Numbered from the stretch's first letter, positions 25,482 through 33,997 are shown. The stretch: 64,000 nucleotides of DNA from Streptomyces barringtoniae (GCF_020819595.1 NZ_JAJHNP010000010.1:186001-250000); one strand, 5' to 3'. Made by a program: numbers and translations. Notes: generated from the sequence alone by a model not told the origin.

Positions 25482-26984
25482 TTACGGCGCACTCGGCGTA
25501 CTCGGCGCGACCCGGCTCGCCACCGCCGTCAGCGGACGGGCGATGTCCTCCAGGGAGCGGCGCTCCGCCCGTACGGCCAGGACCGCTGCGACCAGGCCCG
25601 CCGCGCACATCAGGGCCGCGCCGATCGAGAAGGCCAGCACCGTGTCGCCGACCTTGCCCGTGCCGGTGAGGTCGGCGAACAGCAGGGGGCCGCTGATGCC
25701 GCCGGCCGCCGTGCCGAGGGCGTAGAAGAACGCGATGGACATCGCCCGCGTCTCCATGGGGAAGACCTCGGACACCGTCAGGTACGCGCTGGAGGCGCCC
25801 GCGGAGGCGAAGAACAGCACCGCGCACCAGCAGGCCGTCAGCGTGCCCGCGCTCAGCGAGCCCTGGTCGAACAGCCACGCCGTACCGAACAGGAGCAGGC
25901 CCGACAGCAGGTACGTCGAGGAGATCATCACCCGCCGGCCCACCGTGTCGAACAGCCTGCCCAGCAGCAGCGGGCCGAAGAAGTTGCCGACCGCGATCAC
26001 CGCGAAGTAGTAGCCGGTGTGGCCGGAGGGCACGTCGAAGAACCTGGTCAGGATCGCGCCGAAGCCGAAGGTGATCGCGTTGTACAGGAACGCCTGGCCG
26101 ATGAAGAGGGAGAAGCCGAGGACGGCCCGCCTGCGGTAGTGGCCGAAGACCGTACGGGCGATCTCCAGGAACGTCACGCTCTTGCGCTGGTGGATCTCCA
26201 ACGCCTCGCCCCGCGGCTCGGGCAGCCGCTCGCCCTTCTCCTGCTCGACCTGCCGCTCGATGCCACGGACGATCTCCTCCGCCTCCCGGTCCCTGCCGTG
26301 GATCAGCAGCCAGCGCGGGCTCTCCGGGACGTGCCGCCGTACCAGGAGGATGACCAGGGCCAGTACGGCTCCGAGGGCGAAGGTCAGGCGCCAGCCGACG
26401 TTCCTGGCCAGCAGGTCCGTGTCGAGCGCCACGATCGACAGCAGCGAACCGCCCACCGCGCCCAGCCAGAAGCTGCCGTTGATGATCAGGTCCACCCGGC
26501 CGCGGTGGGCGGCCGGGATCAGCTCGTCGATCGCCGAGTTGATCGCCGCGTACTCACCGCCGATGCCGAAACCGGTCAGAAAGCGGAACAGGAAGAACCA
26601 CCAGGCCTCCCAGGAGACGGCGGTCAGGGCCGTCGCCGCCAGGTACACCGCCAGGGTGATCATGAAGAGCCGCTTGCGGCCGAACCGGTCGGTCAGGCGC
26701 CCCCAGAAGAGGGCCCCCGAGCAGGCACCGGCCACATACAGCGCGGCGGCGGTGCCGGTGATCTGGCCCGAGGTGATCGACACCCCACTGCCCGGCTCGG
26801 CCAGCCGGCCGGCGATGTTGCCGACGACCGTGACCTCCAGACCGTCGAGGATCCAGACCGTCCCCAGGCCGATCACGATCGTCCAGTGCCAGCGGGACCA
26901 GGGCAGACGGTCCAGCCGGGCGGGGATGTCGGTGGTGATCGTACGGCCGGTCTGCGGCGACGGCGCCTCGGCTGCTGCGCTCAT
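25482..26984 (-). CDS. MFS transporter, sugar-porter / organic-acid symporter type
   Basis: 500 residues with 12 helices and a large central cytoplasmic loop. MFS motifs include GRLTDRFGRKRLFM, RFLTGFGIGGEYAA and PESPRWLL, typical of the metabolite/proton symporter and sugar-porter groups. The substrate may be an aromatic acid or sugar; undecided. GGGAG precedes ATG 26984. Converges with the DUF2269-like gene. Confidence 0.88.
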   Translation of the reverse strand: MSAAAEAPSPQTGRTITTDIPARLDRLPWSRWHWTIVIGLGTVWILDGLEVTVVGNIAGRLAEPGSGVSITSGQITGTAAALYVAGACSGALFWGRLTDRFGRKRLFMITLAVYLAATALTAVSWEAWWFFLFRFLTGFGIGGEYAAINSAIDELIPAAHRGRVDLIINGSFWLGAVGGSLLSIVALDTDLLARNVGWRLTFALGAVLALVILLVRRHVPESPRWLLIHGRDREAEEIVRGIERQVEQEKGERLPEPRGEALEIHQRKSVTFLEIARTVFGHYRRRAVLGFSLFIGQAFLYNAITFGFGAILTRFFDVPSGHTGYYFAVIAVGNFFGPLLLGRLFDTVGRRVMISSTYLLSGLLLFGTAWLFDQGSLSAGTLTACWCAVLFFASAGASSAYLTVSEVFPMETRAMSIAFFYALGTAAGGISGPLLFADLTGTGKVGDTVLAFSIGAALMCAAGLVAAVLAVRAERRSLEDIARPLTAVASRVAPSTPSAP

Positions 26985-27005
26985 GGGCTCCCTCTCGTCG
27001 AAGGA

Positions 27006-27028
27006 CGTCCCCCGCACGGGCGGGGACG
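27006..27028 (-). terminator. Possible terminator of DUF445 gene
   Basis: Arms cgtcccc and ggggacg with a short GC-rich loop lie in the 92-bp gap between the DUF445 gene end and the MFS gene start on the minus strand. Confidence 0.4.
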
Positions 27029-27076
27029 GCATCACGGGTGCCCCCGACCGGCGCAACCACTCGGAACCGGTCCCGC

Positions 27077-28402
27077 TCAGGCTCCCAGCGTCCGCGTCAC
27101 CGTATAGATCAGCAGTCCCGCCAGCGATCCCACCACCGTGCCATTGATCCGGATGAACTGCAGGTCGCGGCCGATGTGCGCCTCGATCTTCCGGGTGGTG
27201 TGCTCGGCGTCCCAGCCCGCCACCGTGTCCGTGATCAGCGAGGTGATCTCCGCGCGGTACGTCGTCACCACGTGCACCGCCGCACCCTCCACCCAGCTGT
27301 CCACCTTCCCCTGCACCTTCGGCTCGGTCGCCATCCGCGTCCCCAGCGACAGCAGCGCGCGCCGCACCCGCATCCGCAGCTCGCTCCGCTCGTCCTCCGC
27401 CGCCGCCACCACCATCGACCGCACGGCCGTCCAGGCCGACGCGATCAGATCCTGCACCTCGCCCCGGCCCAGCACGTCCCCCTTGAGCCGCTCCACCCGC
27501 GCCCGGGTGTCCGTGTCGGACTGCAGATCGGAGGCGAAGTCGGTGAGGAAACGGTCCAGCGCGCCACGCGCCGGATGGGAGGGCATGTCCCGCGTCTCGG
27601 TGACGAACCGCAACAGCTCCTTGTAGACCCGCTCGCCGACCTTCCGGTCCACGAACCGCGGCGTCCAGCCCGGCGCACCCCCCTCCACCGCCACCATCAC
27701 ATCGTCGCGGTGCAGCACCAGCCAGTCGTGCGCCCGGGCCACCACCAGGTCCACCGCCCGCCGGTGCCCGCCGTCGGCCACGACCTTCTCCAGCATCTTG
27801 CCGATACCCGGGGCAATCTCCTGCGAGTTCGCCCGCCGGGTGATCGCCTCACCCACGACCGCCTGCACATCGGAGTCCCGCAACACGGTCAGCGCACCCC
27901 GCAGCGCCGTCGCCAGCTCCGCCGTCACCCGGTCCGCATGCTCCGGCTCCGCCAGCCACGCCCCGAGCCGACTGCCGATGCCCACCGCGCGCAGCCGCTG
28001 CCGTACGACGTCCTCGGACAGGAAGTTCTCGCCGACGAACTCACCCAGCGAAACACCCAGCTGATCCTTCTTCGTCGGGATGATCGCCGTGTGCGGAATG
28101 GGCAGCCCCAGCGGATGCCGGAAGAGCGCCGTCACCGCGAACCAGTCGGCCAGCGCACCCACCATGCCGGCCTCGGCGGCCGCCGCCACATAGCCCGCCC
28201 ACGGCCCGGCACCCTCGTGCGAGGCGAGCCTTGCCAGGACGTAGACCACCGCCACGAACAACAGCATGCAGGTCGCCGTGAGCTTCATGCGCCGCACCCC
28301 GCGCCGGCGCTCCTCGTCGGCCGGGGTGAAGGCCGTCATCGTCTTGTACGACACACCCCGCGCCGGCGCTGCTTCCGTCTCGGTCGGTTCCATCGGCTCC
28401 AC
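27077..28402 (-). CDS. DUF445-family membrane protein
   Basis: 441 residues. An N-terminal membrane helix (LTATCMLLFVAVVYVLARL) is followed by GALADWFAVTALFRHPLGLP, the DUF445 hallmark, then a long helical soluble region and a C-terminal helix (INGTVVGSLAGLLIYTVTRT). The family is widespread and uncharacterised. Start GTG 28402 (GGAG 9 bases upstream) or ATG 28393. Confidence 0.9.
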   Translation of the reverse strand: MEPMEPTETEAAPARGVSYKTMTAFTPADEERRRGVRRMKLTATCMLLFVAVVYVLARLASHEGAGPWAGYVAAAAEAGMVGALADWFAVTALFRHPLGLPIPHTAIIPTKKDQLGVSLGEFVGENFLSEDVVRQRLRAVGIGSRLGAWLAEPEHADRVTAELATALRGALTVLRDSDVQAVVGEAITRRANSQEIAPGIGKMLEKVVADGGHRRAVDLVVARAHDWLVLHRDDVMVAVEGGAPGWTPRFVDRKVGERVYKELLRFVTETRDMPSHPARGALDRFLTDFASDLQSDTDTRARVERLKGDVLGRGEVQDLIASAWTAVRSMVVAAAEDERSELRMRVRRALLSLGTRMATEPKVQGKVDSWVEGAAVHVVTTYRAEITSLITDTVAGWDAEHTTRKIEAHIGRDLQFIRINGTVVGSLAGLLIYTVTRTLGA

Positions 28403-28615
28403 CCGTTCAGCTCCACCCGCTCAGTGATCCCGTTCGGTGATCCCGCACACAATTGTCCCTTCCTGACCGACTCCCGGAACGGAACAAGAGTTCCCGGCGT
28501 CTGTAAGAAAGGGGGTTTGGGCAGGGCCCTGACAGCTCTGCCCGCCCCATGCCGCATCATGGGCTCATCAAGATCGGAGCCTCGGGCTCCCATCCCCGAG
28601 GAGAACAACACAAGC

Positions 28616-29950
28616 GTGACCAAGCGTCATGGCTATGCCGTACTCAGCGCACTCATCGCACTGGTCGCAGCCGTGTCCGCCGCCATCTACCTCACCGTGG
28701 CGGCCGACGACGGCACCCCGCGCGGCGCCCTCACCGACGGCCGCCCCCACCACGGCTCCTCCGTCGCCCCCGCCTCCACCGGCACCTGGGTCGGCGCCTG
28801 GTCCGCCTCCCCGGTGGGCGGCGAACCCGGCACCGAGACCGGAGGCCTCGCGGGCCGCTCCGTACGCAACATCGTCCACACCAGCACCGGCGGCACGAGC
28901 GCCCGGATCACGCTCTCCAACCTCTACGGCCACGAGCCGCTGACCATCACCCACGCCTCCCTCGCGCTCTCCGCCGGAGACGGCACCGCCGCGGCCGACC
29001 CGGACTCGATGCGCCGCCTCACCTTCGACGGCGCCACCAGCGTGGTCATACCCGCCGGCGAACAGATCGTCAGCGACGCCGTACGCCTCACCGTCCCCCA
29101 CGACAGCGACGTCCTCGTCACCACCTACTCCCCCACCCCCTCCGGCCCCGTCACCTACCACCCGCACGCCCGGCAGATCTCCTACGTCGCCGACGGCGAC
29201 GCCACCGAGGACGCGACCGGCACCCCCTACACCCAACAGACCCCGCACTGGCGGTACTTGACGGCCCTCGACGTCCTCAGCAACGAAGCCGACGGCACCG
29301 TCGTCGTCTTCGGCGACTCCATCACCGACGGCGTCACCTCCACCATCGGCGCCAACCACCGCTGGCCCGACATCCTCGCCGGGCGGCTGCGCACCGCGCT
29401 CGCAGGCGGACGGCAGGTACCCCGCTACAGCGTCGTCAACGAGGGCATCAGCGGCAACCAGGTCCTCGCCGACGGACTTGGCCGGCCCGCCGAGAACCAG
29501 AGCGGCCTCGGCCGCTTCGCCCGCGACGCCCTCACGCACCCGAACGTCAAGGCCGTCGTCATCGACCTCGGCGTCAACGACATCCTCCGCAACCCCCGCC
29601 TCGCCGACCCCGACAAGATCGTCACCGGCCTGCGCACCCTCGTCCGCGAAGCCCACGCCCGCGGCCTGAAAGTCGTCGGCGCCACACTCATGCCCTACCA
29701 GGGCCACCGCGGCTGGACCCCGGCCCGCGAGGCGGTACGCCAGCAGGTCAACACCGAGATCCGGGCCGGCGGGGTCTACGACGCGGTCATCGACTTCGAC
29801 AAGGCCCTCCGCGACCCGTACGACCCCCGCCGCCTCCGCCCCGACTACGACTCCGGCGACCACCTGCACCCCAGCGACCTCGGCTTCGCCAGGATGGCCG
29901 GCGTCTTCGACCTGAACACGCTCAAGGGCGCCGGGCAGACGGAACTGTAG
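28616..29950 (+). CDS. Secreted or anchored SGNH/GDSL hydrolase
   Basis: 444 residues. An N-terminal hydrophobic anchor (VLSALIALVAAVSAAIYL) and a beta-rich N domain (GTWVGAWSASPVGGEP) precede an SGNH esterase domain. The catalytic blocks are VVFGDSITDG (Ser), NEGISGN, DLGVNDI and DHLHPSDLG (Asp and His). Likely an extracellular carbohydrate or lipid esterase. GTG start 28616, with GAGGAG somewhat far upstream. rdgB follows after 45 bases. Confidence 0.9.
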   Translation: MTKRHGYAVLSALIALVAAVSAAIYLTVAADDGTPRGALTDGRPHHGSSVAPASTGTWVGAWSASPVGGEPGTETGGLAGRSVRNIVHTSTGGTSARITLSNLYGHEPLTITHASLALSAGDGTAAADPDSMRRLTFDGATSVVIPAGEQIVSDAVRLTVPHDSDVLVTTYSPTPSGPVTYHPHARQISYVADGDATEDATGTPYTQQTPHWRYLTALDVLSNEADGTVVVFGDSITDGVTSTIGANHRWPDILAGRLRTALAGGRQVPRYSVVNEGISGNQVLADGLGRPAENQSGLGRFARDALTHPNVKAVVIDLGVNDILRNPRLADPDKIVTGLRTLVREAHARGLKVVGATLMPYQGHRGWTPAREAVRQQVNTEIRAGGVYDAVIDFDKALRDPYDPRRLRPDYDSGDHLHPSDLGFARMAGVFDLNTLKGAGQTEL

Positions 29951-29995
29951 GTACGGGCGAGGAACACCGCCGGGACGACCGGGATACTGACTGGC

Positions 29996-30598
29996 ATGAC
30001 CCGCTTGATCCTCGCCACCCGCAACGCCGGAAAGATCACCGAGCTGAGGGCCATCCTCGCCGACGCCGGACTCCCCCACGAGCTGGTGGGCGCCGACGCC
30101 CGCCCCGACATCCCCGACGTCAAGGAAACAGGCGTCACCTTCGCCGAGAACGCCCTGCTCAAGGCCCACGCCCTCGCCCAGGCCACCGGCCTGCCCGCGG
30201 TCGCCGACGACTCCGGCCTCTGCGTCGACGTCCTCGGCGGCGCCCCCGGCATCTTCTCCGCCCGCTGGTCCGGCCGCCACGGCGACGACAAGGCCAACCT
30301 GGACCTGCTCCTGGCCCAGCTCGCCGACATCACGGACGAACACCGGGGGGCCCACTTCGCGTGCGCGGCGGCCCTGGCACTGCCGGACGGGCGTGAGCGG
30401 GTGGTCGAGGGCCGCCTGAGGGGCGTGCTCCGGCACACCCCCGCCGGCACGAACGGCTTCGGCTACGACCCGATCCTCCAGCCGGAGGGCGAGACCCGGA
30501 CCTGCGCCGAGCTGAGCCCCGAGGAGAAGAACGCGATCAGCCACCGGGGGAAGGCGTTCCGGGCGTTGGTGCCGGTGGTTCGGGAGCTGTTGGGCTGA
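29996..30598 (+). CDS. rdgB: XTP/dITP pyrophosphatase (HAM1/RdgB)
   Basis: 200 residues. It hydrolyses non-canonical purine triphosphates (XTP, ITP, dITP) to monophosphates, keeping the nucleotide pool clean. Family motifs are all present: LATRNAGKITEL at the start, VADDSGLCVD, GGAPGIFSARWSG, GTNGFGYDPI and SHRGKAFRAL. Full length. A strong inverted-repeat terminator lies 12 bases past the stop. Housekeeping gene. Confidence 0.97.
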   Translation: MTRLILATRNAGKITELRAILADAGLPHELVGADARPDIPDVKETGVTFAENALLKAHALAQATGLPAVADDSGLCVDVLGGAPGIFSARWSGRHGDDKANLDLLLAQLADITDEHRGAHFACAAALALPDGRERVVEGRLRGVLRHTPAGTNGFGYDPILQPEGETRTCAELSPEEKNAISHRGKAFRALVPVVRELLG

Positions 30599-30609
30599 GA
30601 TTACGGAGA

Positions 30610-30642
30610 GGCCCCGCACCTTTGAAACGAAGGTGCGGGGCC
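30610..30642. terminator. Bidirectional terminator between rdgB and the tRNA gene
   Basis: 13-base perfect arms ggccccgcacctt and aaggtgcggggcc with a 7-base loop, followed on the plus strand by cattttg. It lies 12 bases after rdgB and 11 bases after the 3' end of the oppositely oriented tRNA, so it can end both transcripts. Confidence 0.85.
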
Positions 30643-30653
30643 CATTTTGCCTG

Positions 30654-30726
30654 TGCGCCCGGTCGGATTTGAACCGACAACACCAGGCTTCTAAGGCCTG
30701 TCTCTCTGCCATTGGAGTACGAGCGC
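30654..30726 (-). tRNA. Class I tRNA with UAG anticodon (codon CUA), isotype uncertain
   Basis: 73 nt with canonical numbering: acceptor GCGCTCG/CGGGCGC (one G-U), D arm CTC/GAG with GG in the loop, anticodon stem CAGGC/GCCTG around CTTAGAA, variable loop GTGTT (5 nt), T arm GTCGG-TTCAAAT-CCGAC, discriminator A. No encoded CCA. Anticodon 34-36 is TAG, read as Leu by the code, but leucine tRNAs are class II with a long variable arm, which this lacks. It starts 15 bases after the HNH gene stop, so it is probably cotranscribed. The charging amino acid is unclear. Confidence 0.85.
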
Positions 30727-30741
30727 GTGCCCGGGTCTACT

Positions 30742-31404
30742 TTACTGGGCGAGAGTATGCCGTTGCCGACCACCTCGGCACCAGGTGCTCGTAGTCGCGT
30801 GGCAGTTGGGGCACAGCAGCCGCAGATTCTCGCGCCGGTCGTCGCTCCAGTCGCCGTTGATGTGGTCGATCTCCAGCGTCATCGGCTGCCCGAACCACTC
30901 CGGCCCGACGCCGCACTCGGCGCACTCCTCCGGAATGCCCACCTCATGGAGCGCACGGCGCAGCAGGTGGGTACGCGTCCGGCGTCGGCCGTCGTGCTTG
31001 ACCAGGATGTCCTCGGGGCGCCTGATGCGGTCCGTGCGGGTCTTGCCTCGTTGGTGCGCCTGCCCCAGGAAGTGCGCGGTCGAGATGCCCTCTTCGGCGA
31101 CCCACTCACGCAACAAGGCCCGTTGCGTGCCGGTGTCCGGGCACCCAAGGCGGCGCAGCGTCTCTGCGATGGAGATCGACTCGGCGACCGCTATGCGCAA
31201 CTCCTCGGGTGCCCGGCGGCGGGGGCTGCCGGAGTCGGAGAAGTGCGAGATGTCGATCCTGAAGTGGGCGAATCGCCGCACGAGGTAGCGACGCAGCTTG
31301 CCGTACGGGCTGGTGCCGAAGAAGGCGATGACCTCATCCAGGCTCGCGCACTGCTCGGCAGCCTCAGCCAACCGCTCACGGGTGTACTGCAGGCCACTGC
31401 TCAT
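30742..31404 (-). CDS. HNH endonuclease with two N-terminal HTH-like repeats (copy B)
   Basis: 220 residues. Two ~50-residue repeats (YTRERLAEAAEQCASLDEV to RIDISHF, then to GISTAHF) look like homeodomain-type DNA-binding units. The C-terminal HNH zinc domain has CAECG, LEIDHINGDWSDDRRENLRL and LCPNCHATT. It is a paralogue of the gene just upstream; its ATG overlaps that stop (ATGA), indicating coupling. The tRNA follows on the same strand. Likely a mobile, homing-type nuclease; cellular target unknown. Confidence 0.88.
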   Translation of the reverse strand: MSSGLQYTRERLAEAAEQCASLDEVIAFFGTSPYGKLRRYLVRRFAHFRIDISHFSDSGSPRRRAPEELRIAVAESISIAETLRRLGCPDTGTQRALLREWVAEEGISTAHFLGQAHQRGKTRTDRIRRPEDILVKHDGRRRTRTHLLRRALHEVGIPEECAECGVGPEWFGQPMTLEIDHINGDWSDDRRENLRLLCPNCHATTSTWCRGGRQRHTLAQ

Positions 31405-32054
31405 ACGGCCCCACCCTGAGACCGACCCTTGCCGCGTCCGCGGTAATTGTCCGTGGTCGAGTGGCAGTTGGGGCAGAGGAGCCGAAGGTTCTCGATGCGG
31501 TTGTCACGCCAGTTCCCGTCGATGTGATCGACCTCCAGCGGGAGCGGACGGCCCCGCCACACCGGCTCCGTGCCGCACCGGGCACAGCGCTCCGGCAAGC
31601 CAACGGACATCATCGCCCACTTGAGCCGGTCGCTCGGGATGCGCCGAGCCTGGCCGACCGGCTGCTCGACGAGCAGGGCCTCCGGCGTTCGGGCCCGCCA
31701 GGGCTTTCCTCGCTGCGTCGGCAGCTGGAAGTGCGAGGTGTCGATCCCGTACGCCTTGATCCTGCGGCTGATGTGCGTGTGGTGGCCGCCCACGACCTCC
31801 AGGCCGAGATGGCGCAGCACCTCGCACATGTTCGTGGAGGCAGCCACGGCCCCCTCAAGCAGTTCCCTCGTCCACTTCACCCCCTCCCTCTCGAAGTGGG
31901 AGACATCCACCCCGAGCTTCTTCATCCGCCCCAGGACATAGCGCCGCGTCGAACTCCTCGGATCCACCCCCAGCCTCTCCAACGCCTCCGACAACGTCCG
32001 CGCCCCGCGAGCCGCTTCCTCCAGCCGTTCCCTGCTGTACGCGCCGGCCCCCAT
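31401..32054 (-). CDS. HNH endonuclease with two N-terminal HTH-like repeats (copy A)
   Basis: 217 residues with the same build as its neighbour: repeats YSRERLEEAARGARTLSEAL to GVDVSHF and WTRELLEGAVAASTNMCEVL to GIDTSHF, then the HNH domain with CARCG, LEVDHIDGNWRDNRIENLRL and LCPNCHSTT. The HNH catalytic residues are intact in both copies. Tandem duplication followed by divergence is evident. It is first in the HNH-HNH-tRNA unit; the presumed promoter lies in 32055-32192. Confidence 0.88.
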   Translation of the reverse strand: MGAGAYSRERLEEAARGARTLSEALERLGVDPRSSTRRYVLGRMKKLGVDVSHFEREGVKWTRELLEGAVAASTNMCEVLRHLGLEVVGGHHTHISRRIKAYGIDTSHFQLPTQRGKPWRARTPEALLVEQPVGQARRIPSDRLKWAMMSVGLPERCARCGTEPVWRGRPLPLEVDHIDGNWRDNRIENLRLLCPNCHSTTDNYRGRGKGRSQGGAV

Positions 32055-32192
32055 CGAGCCCCCTCCGTTCCGGGCGTGCGTTCGCCGCCCGTACGGAGTA
32101 ACGAACCGGTTATCGGACAGTCACGCACGGAAAGAGAAAGCGGCCCACACCGGAATGTCCCGATGCGAGCCGCCGGCCGCGGAAAAGGCGCC

Positions 32193-32660
32193 TCAGATAC
32201 CCAGATCCTTGATGATCTTGGCCACGTGGCCCGTGGCGCGGACGTTGTAGAGGGCTCGTTCGACCTTGCCCTCCTCGTCCACGACGATCGTGGAGCGGAT
32301 GACGCCCATGTACGTCTTGCCGTAGTTCTTCTTCTCGCCGTACGCGCCGTAGGCCTCGGTGACCGTCTTCTCCGGGTCGGCCAGCAGCTTGACCTTCAGG
32401 GACTCCTTCTCGCGGAACTTCGCCAGTTTCTCCGGGGTGTCGGGGCTGATGCCGAGCACGTCGTAGCCGGCGGAGGCCAGGACGTCCAGGTTGTCGGTGA
32501 AGTCGCAGGCCTGCTTGGTGCAGCCGGGGGTAAGGGCGGCGGGGTAGAAGTAGACGATGACCTTGCGGCCCTTGTGGGAGGACAGGGAGACCTCGTTGCC
32601 GTCGGCATCGGGGAGGGTGAAGGCGGGGGCCACGTCCCCCGGCTGGAGTCGCTCGCTCAT
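32193..32660 (-). CDS. bcp: Thioredoxin-dependent thiol peroxidase (Bcp/PrxQ)
   Basis: 155 residues of the peroxiredoxin fold. The peroxidatic and resolving Cys both lie in TPGCTKQACDF, the PrxQ pattern, with the catalytic Thr/Pro of the same motif. It reduces hydrogen and organic peroxides with thioredoxin. Single-copy, full length, ATG 32660. Divergent from the DUF3618 gene. Confidence 0.93.
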   Translation of the reverse strand: MSERLQPGDVAPAFTLPDADGNEVSLSSHKGRKVIVYFYPAALTPGCTKQACDFTDNLDVLASAGYDVLGISPDTPEKLAKFREKESLKVKLLADPEKTVTEAYGAYGEKKNYGKTYMGVIRSTIVVDEEGKVERALYNVRATGHVAKIIKDLGI

Positions 32661-32753
32661 CGGGCCAGGGTAACCGGGGGGCCTTGCGGTGCGCCGGGAG
32701 GAGAAGCTGACAGACTGTCCGGGACAGCATCAGGAGACTTCGGAGGCCGTACG

Positions 32754-33083
32754 GTGGCGGACACGTCGGACACCAGAACCCCGGCGCAGATCGAGGCGGA
32801 CATCAAGCGCCGCCGCGAAGTGCTGGCCGAGACGCTCGACGAGATCGGGGTGCGGGTGCATCCGCAGACGATCATCGGGGACGCCAGGGCCAAGGTCGTC
32901 GCCAATATCGATCACACGGTCGGGCGGGCGTACGTGCAGGTCAACCGGGTGGTGAGTGAGGTGCGCGCGCAGTTCGTCGATGGAGAGGGCGGGGTGCGGC
33001 TGGAGCGGGTGGTGCCCGTCGCGGTGCTCGCCGTCGGTGTGGTGGGGCTGTTTGCCGTGGGCCGCAGGCGGCGCAAGGGCTGA
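32754..33083 (+). CDS. DUF3618 membrane-tail protein
   Basis: 109 residues. An N-terminal helix TPAQIEADIKRRREVLAETL is characteristic of DUF3618. An amphipathic middle is followed by a C-terminal membrane helix (VVPVAVLAVGVVGLFAVG) and basic RRRRKG end. GTG start with GGAGG upstream. Members are small actinobacterial membrane proteins of unknown role; it precedes the GroES-like gene by 43 bases. Confidence 0.85.
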   Translation: MADTSDTRTPAQIEADIKRRREVLAETLDEIGVRVHPQTIIGDARAKVVANIDHTVGRAYVQVNRVVSEVRAQFVDGEGGVRLERVVPVAVLAVGVVGLFAVGRRRRKG

Positions 33084-33126
33084 CCCGGGCGCAGCCCGGC
33101 GTGGTGAAGGCAGGTAGGTTCGAAGC

Positions 33127-33486
33127 GTGAGCGCCAACAGAAACCAGCACAGCACCCCCCATCACGACAAGCTTCCCATCCGGATGCTGCACGACCGGGT
33201 TCTGGTCAAGCAGGAGACCGGTGAGGGCGAGCGGCGGTCGGGGGGCGGCATTCTGATTCCCGCCACCGCGGCGGTCGGGCGGCGGCTGGCCTGGGCCGAG
33301 GTTGTCGCGGTCGGGCAGAACGTACGGACCGTGGAACCGGGTGACCGGGTTCTGTTCGATCCGGAGGACCGGGCCGAGGTCGAGGTGCGGGGTGTGGCGT
33401 ACGTGCTCATGCGCGAGCGGGATCTGCACGCCGTGGCCGCGGACCGTTTCGAGGGGTCGGAGGACTCCACCGGTCTGTATCTCTGA
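33127..33486 (+). CDS. GroES-like co-chaperonin family protein, no GroEL nearby
   Basis: 119 residues of the Cpn10 fold: IRMLHDRVLVKQETGEGERR, GGILIPATAAVGRRLAWAEV, VEPGDRVLFDPEDRAEVEV. The N and C termini are longer than in true GroES, and the mobile loop differs. A stand-alone GroES-like protein of this kind is common in Streptomyces; partner unknown. A strong terminator follows 12 bases after the stop. Confidence 0.88.
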   Translation: MSANRNQHSTPHHDKLPIRMLHDRVLVKQETGEGERRSGGGILIPATAAVGRRLAWAEVVAVGQNVRTVEPGDRVLFDPEDRAEVEVRGVAYVLMRERDLHAVAADRFEGSEDSTGLYL

Positions 33487-33498
33487 GTCCGTACCGGT

Positions 33499-33532
33499 AA
33501 AGGGGCTGGTGACCGTGGTCACCGGCCCCTTT
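33499..33532 (+). terminator. Inverted-repeat terminator after GroES-like gene
   Basis: 15-base arms aaaggggctggtgac and gtcaccggccccttt (one G-T pair) around cgtg, 12 bases after the stop and before the riboswitch. Confidence 0.85.
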
Positions 33533-33562
33533 GTCGTTCCTTTGCTATGTTCGAAGGCGTCA

Positions 33563-33616
33563 GCCCGACGAGACGCGCCGTACCGGGATCCTCGACCTTC
33601 AGGCAAAGACGACGCA
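33563..33616 (+). ncRNA. Likely guanidine-III (ykkC-III) riboswitch
   Basis: The segment contains CCCGACGAG, GCGCCGTACC, then TCAGGCAAAGACGACGC. These match in order the conserved blocks of the guanidine-III aptamer (CGACGAG, GCGCCGUACC, UCAGG-CAAGACG-CGC). P1 arms cccg and cggg pair; the second, pseudoknot helix GCGCCGT/ACGACGC has one C-A mismatch, and about 11 bases are inserted before TCAGG. The next gene, 36 bases downstream, is a guanidinium-exporter-type SMR protein, the expected target. Identified by eye only. Confidence 0.75.
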
Positions 33617-33651
33617 CCCCCGTTCAGAGATTCCTTCCGGAGGTGCCTGTC

Positions 33652-33972
33652 ATGGCCTGGGTTCTGCTTGTCGTCGCCGGTCTGCTGGAGGTGGGCTGGT
33701 CGATCGGGATGAAGTACAGCGAGGGCTTCTCCCGGCTGGTGCCCAGTGTGTTCACCGGTGCGGGGATCGCCGCCAGCATGGTTCTGCTGTCGTACGCCGC
33801 GAAGTCCCTGCCCATCGGTACCGCGTACGGCGTGTGGGTGGGCATCGGGGCGGCCGGTGCGGCGGTGCTCGGCATGGTGGTGCTGGGTGAGCCGGTCACC
33901 GCCGCCCGGATCTTCTTCGTGTGTCTGCTGCTGGTCGCCGTGGTGGGGCTGAAGGCGACCAGCGGTCACTGA
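33652..33972 (+). CDS. SMR-family guanidinium exporter (Gdx/SugE-like)
   Basis: 106 residues with four membrane helices. The start MAWVLLVVAGLLEVGWSIGM contains the membrane Glu of the SMR family, followed by KYSEGFSRL, KSLPIGTAYGVWVGIGAAGA and a C-terminal GLKATSGH. This is the SugE/Gdx branch, which exports guanidinium by proton antiport. A guanidine-III riboswitch candidate lies directly upstream, which supports the assignment. GGAGG precedes the ATG. Confidence 0.92.
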   Translation: MAWVLLVVAGLLEVGWSIGMKYSEGFSRLVPSVFTGAGIAASMVLLSYAAKSLPIGTAYGVWVGIGAAGAAVLGMVVLGEPVTAARIFFVCLLLVAVVGLKATSGH

Positions 33973-33997
33973 GACGTCAACGGGGCGTCACCGGGGG

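Noticed and set aside
30742..32054. Group I intron or intein homing site
   Set aside because: The HNH genes are free-standing with intact neighbours; no split host gene or splice signals seen.
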